The notes below the pieces were generated by a model. That model was not told where the DNA came from. It saw nothing but the letters and a program-made list of their open reading frames with translations, and made no database searches. A DNA stretch of 64,000 bases, taken from contig JAKSYS010000008.1 in assembly GCA_022925895.1 (NCBI GenBank), positions 186,001 to 250,000 of the forward strand, written 5' to 3'. The DNA is from Fragilaria crotonensis (Eukaryota > Bacillariophyta > Fragilariophyceae > Fragilariales > Fragilariaceae). The translations under genes were made by a program, and so were the position numbers. Shown piece after piece: positions 60,997 to 64,000 of the stretch; the first letter of the stretch is position 1, and every line of letters begins with the position of its first letter.

Positions 60997-62820
60997 TTAC
61001 AAGTCGCGGACCATATCAACATCAATATGATATCCCGAACCAAGGGTGGCCCAGATGAGTGCTGTATTCCCGTGTGACCCGCTGGCATGGGCATCGACCT
61101 TATTCTGCTTCACAAACTCACTAACCACATCCAAGTGGTCCCAGTAGCTAGCCCATGCGAATGCAGTGCGTCGTTTCTTGTCTTTTGCATTTACGTTCAC
61201 ATCGTCACGTCGCAACAACTCGCGCACAACCTCCAAATGGCCATTCATGCTCGCCACGACAAGGGCTGTACAACCATCTTCGTCTCGGGCATTAACATCA
61301 ATATTCTTGTGCTTCAACAACTCACGAACAACCTTTGCTTTGCCATGAAGACTTGCGGTGATCAGGGAGGTGCAACCAGCTTTGTCCTTAGCATTCACAT
61401 CCAAAATCTTGACATTCAACAACCTGCGAACAACCTCGACATGGCCACGCCGACTTGCCACGATGAGCGCCGTGCGGCCATTAATGTCCATGACGTTCAT
61501 TCGCACCACATATCTCAACAACTCGCGAACCACCTCCGCATGTCCCCTTTGACAGGCAAAATAGAGTGCTGTGCCTCGAGCCGTTTGCCCTGCTTGCGCA
61601 ACAACCTCGTCATGTTTCAACAACTCACAAACAACCACGGAATGCCCATTCGCACTAGCTGTAATCAGAGCCGTGACGCCACTTTTGAGTTCGGCATTCG
61701 CGTTAACACCCTCGTGACGCAGTAACTCGCGAACGATCTCCAAATGGCCCGCTTTACTCGCAAAGATCAATGCGGTGCTAACACCCTTGTCTCCAGCACT
61801 CACATCGATCTCGTCATGATTCAATAGGAGCCGAACAACCTCCAAATGACCATCTTGGCATGCAGCTATGAGTGCTGTGGAACCACTTGTCGCTTGGGCA
61901 TTCACATCCACATTGCTTTGTTTCAATAGCATACGAACCACCTCCGAACGGCCGGAGCGGCTTGCCACAATGAGCGCTGTAACGCCATCTTTGTCTTTGG
62001 CATTCATATCGACAGTGTTGCGCTTCAATAACTCGCAAACAACCTCGGACAGACCACTACGGCTTGCCGCCATGAGGGCTGTGGCACCATCATTGTCCTT
62101 GACACTCACATCAACATTGTCGTGCATCAATAACATGTTAACCACCTCTTTATGACAGTTCCTGATCGCTGCCATGAGGGCTGTGGAACCATTCGTGGCT
62201 TGGGCATTCACATCCACATTGCCGTGTTTCAATAGAGCACGAACCACCTCCAAACGGCCGGAGCGGCTTGCAACGAAGAATGCTGTCAAACCATCAGTGG
62301 GTTTGGCATTCACATCTAAATTCTCGCGCATCAACAGCTCGCGAACAACCTCCGACATGCCACTACAGCTTGCAGCGATGAGGGCTGTGAAACCATCATT
62401 ATCCATGACATGCACATCCAAACTATCGTGCCCCAACAGCACTTGCACCAGCTCTACATGATGGTTCCGGATCGCCACGATGAGGGCTGTGGCACCACGA
62501 TCATTGTCGGCGTTCACGTCCACGTTCTCGTGCTTCAATAGCTCGCGAACAACATCAGCATGGCCCCAACGGCTTGCCTCCAGGAGTGGTGTCTCGCCCA
62601 GGCCGCCGAGAAAATCCCGGGCATTATCGTGGTTACTCGACGTGGTACGGGCTGTATTGCTAGCATTACCATGTTTGTAATTCACATCAGCCCCCTTCTG
62701 CAGCGCGTCTCGGACTCCATCGAGATTGCCCTTCTTGGCATTCTCGAACAAAAGCATGTTCAGCTTGTGCTGATGAAGCCAAGCGTCGAGCTCCTCATCG
62801 GTTTGGATTATGGATTCCAT
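60997..62820 (-). CDS. Large ankyrin-repeat protein 3
   Basis: 607 residues. A short N-terminus (MESIIQTDEELDAWLHQHKL) is followed by about 17 ankyrin repeats to the very end. Consensus is DGxTALIxASRxGHxEVVRELLKHxNVDVNAxx. Residues 141-242 and 243-344 form a three-repeat block that is itself duplicated (NDG..AL.AAS, then DG.TA..VASRSGR.EVVR.LL, then (N/S)GSTAL.AA). Repeat 12 is shortened (YVVRMNVMD). There is no catalytic domain, signal peptide or membrane segment. It is an extended binding solenoid, probably cytosolic or nuclear. The closest relatives in the window are ankyrin genes 1 and 2, which sit on the other strand. Confidence 0.88.
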   Translation of the reverse strand: MESIIQTDEELDAWLHQHKLNMLLFENAKKGNLDGVRDALQKGADVNYKHGNASNTARTTSSNHDNARDFLGGLGETPLLEASRWGHADVVRELLKHENVDVNADNDRGATALIVAIRNHHVELVQVLLGHDSLDVHVMDNDGFTALIAASCSGMSEVVRELLMRENLDVNAKPTDGLTAFFVASRSGRLEVVRALLKHGNVDVNAQATNGSTALMAAIRNCHKEVVNMLLMHDNVDVSVKDNDGATALMAASRSGLSEVVCELLKRNTVDMNAKDKDGVTALIVASRSGRSEVVRMLLKQSNVDVNAQATSGSTALIAACQDGHLEVVRLLLNHDEIDVSAGDKGVSTALIFASKAGHLEIVRELLRHEGVNANAELKSGVTALITASANGHSVVVCELLKHDEVVAQAGQTARGTALYFACQRGHAEVVRELLRYVVRMNVMDINGRTALIVASRRGHVEVVRRLLNVKILDVNAKDKAGCTSLITASLHGKAKVVRELLKHKNIDVNARDEDGCTALVVASMNGHLEVVRELLRRDDVNVNAKDKKRRTAFAWASYWDHLDVVSEFVKQNKVDAHASGSHGNTALIWATLGSGYHIDVDMVRDL

Positions 62821-63845
62821 AATGACGATAATGATGATTGTGATGAGTTCTTCTGGAAGGAATCAATTATGAATTATTGTCCGCCAAAGGGTATTGTTAT
62901 CATTCATAAAAGGCAACGCCAGGCCATTCGAATGGAAGGAGGTCCAGTTCACGATTTACGTTAGGTTTCTTCGAATGTTATATTCGGTAAATACTCACGC
63001 GGAAAACATTGCCGTTCGATGATTACTCCGTTCAGGCAAAACTGCCGAGATAGCCGACTCTCCTGGCGCCGTGTCTCCCCTTTCCCCACATGTTGTTTAC
63101 TCGGAGTCAACGTAAAAAAGCGAGGAACACGAAAGTCTGAGTGATGCGAGAATGAGCTTGCGTGCCTTCGAAACAAGTGTGTCGATGTACCGTGGACAAC
63201 GGACTGGGGAGGCTGTCGGCGGTGCAGTATGTCCCTTTCGAGCCGGTCAACTTTCTAAATAAATCACTTCGTAGAATTAACTCCTTTCAGTCTTTCAGAC
63301 ACTTCCTGTAAGTCTCAGTATTCCCGTTGGCTGTACCAGTACCTTTGTACTGTATAGTGGTTCAGTGTTCAGTTGTCAATACTAACTCCAGTACTCCAGT
63401 AGTCTGTAGTCTGTAGTCTGTAGTCTGTAGTCTCTACTGGTAGCTATGCATAGTATCATATGCTCCGAGTACTGTACTTGTCTATGGGTCCAACAAATCC
63501 ATGCATACTGTACGACCACAGTACGCCACGACTCAAATCGTCAACATGGGATCCACATTTTCTACGCGGATTTGAGTACGACCTGCAGGGTTGGACTGGA
63601 TGTGGTTGGCGTCTGATACACAATCGAGAATCAGAGAATACACACTCGTCTAATCACACCAGTCGCCGCGCATCCTTTTGTTGCCAGGATCAAGGATTTG
63701 ACTTCGATCGAGATACTCTCAACACTGTACTGCAGTACCTAAGTTTGTCCTTCGAATTGGCATTGTCTCACAATCTCAAGCATCCTTGCTTCGAACGAGA
63801 ATACAATAGCAGCAGTTGCGCTGATTTGAGAATACAACTAACGAG
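62821..63845. other. Intergenic between divergent ankyrin genes
   Basis: A heptamer array (TAGTCTG, about five copies, 63400-63435) and GTAC-rich words (63340-63500) are present. A frame at 63460-63876 is unsupported. The region between the two divergent ankyrin genes presumably contains both promoters. Confidence 0.45.
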
Positions 63846-64000
63846 ATGGCGGACGTGGTTCGTGAGCTACGATTGATCGTGCGCAAGCGAAACATCGGGA
63901 AAGCATTCTTGAAAGCCAGCCGTAAGGGTCGTCTGGCTGTACTGCGTCATTTGGTGACAGACGAAACGTTGGATTTGAATGTGAGAAGTAAAGCTGGCGA
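63846..64000 (+). CDS. Ankyrin-repeat protein 4, N-terminal part (cut by the window end)
   Basis: Starts MADVVRELRLIVRKRNIGKA and continues with an ankyrin-type repeat (FLKASRKGRLAVLRHLVTDE, then LDLNVRSKAG). This aligns with the first repeat of ankyrin gene 1 (AFIDASRHGFLEILCELL...LDLNSRDKFG). The frame is open to the end of the window. It is very probably a further member of the 230-260-residue family. Confidence 0.75.
   Translation, partial: MADVVRELRLIVRKRNIGKAFLKASRKGRLAVLRHLVTDETLDLNVRSKAG

Noticed and set aside
61087-61725. A 212-codon plus-strand frame
   Set aside because: It is the antisense of the regular ankyrin repeats of the 607-residue gene, and its periodicity follows from them.
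1-64000. tRNA, rRNA, CRISPR or bacterial operon structures
   Set aside because: No cloverleaf with conserved TTC arm, no regular spacer array and no ribosome-binding sites were found by eye. A covariance-model scan would be needed to exclude small RNAs.

Overview
The window looks like nuclear DNA of a diatom or a close heterokont alga. The evidence is mixed: Ty1/Copia elements of the kind common in diatoms, a tyrosine-recombinase retrotransposon with split direct repeats, a response regulator of the red-algal plastid ycf29/TctD type behind a secretory-plus-plastid style leader, and families of intronless LRR, ankyrin and stalked membrane-protein genes. No rRNA, tRNA, CRISPR array or bacterial operon was seen. 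The species cannot be named from the sequence alone.

Layout. 160-6308 is a young Copia element on the minus strand with 5-bp target duplications. It is followed by a 570-bp hAT-like MITE (6324-6893) and a 1.1-kb Mutator-like non-autonomous element (7139-8258). A small membrane protein gene lies at 8489-8734. 9462-26500 is a tandem array of related single-pass LRR receptor-like proteins without kinase domains: one decayed copy, four readable genes (11001, 20462, 22239, 24950) and a detached duplicated tail. A second Copia element (12850-20003) splits this array. 28409-42032 holds three paralogues of an unrecognised secreted, stalked, single-pass membrane protein: one with in-frame stops, one intact, and one split between its signal peptide and mature part by a 9.2-kb tyrosine-recombinase retrotransposon (32121-41364). 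That element itself carries a 5'-truncated LINE (36411-37931).

42665-47049 carries two divergent LRR genes on the minus strand, one readable with a single frame change and one decayed, with a second hAT-like MITE (44820-45278) rich in GGGTGGGTA between them. From 47568 to the end the window is an ankyrin-repeat region: two 6-repeat genes, one fragment, one 17-repeat gene and the start of another at the right edge. A plastid-type response regulator (53563-54620) and a coiled-coil pseudokinase gene (55563-58391), with its partial duplicate (59041-59934), sit among them. A second, apparently identical copy of the 570-bp MITE lies at 51018-51587 in inverted orientation.

The genes read as a patchwork of surface-exposed (LRR, stalked proteins) and intracellular interaction proteins (ankyrin, coiled-coil pseudokinase) that expand by local duplication and decay, with transposons filling the gaps. 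The most notable observations are the response regulator whose LuxR-type HTH is intact but in another frame, the retroelement nested in a host signal-peptide gene and carrying a LINE, and a conserved element upstream of every array-type LRR gene.
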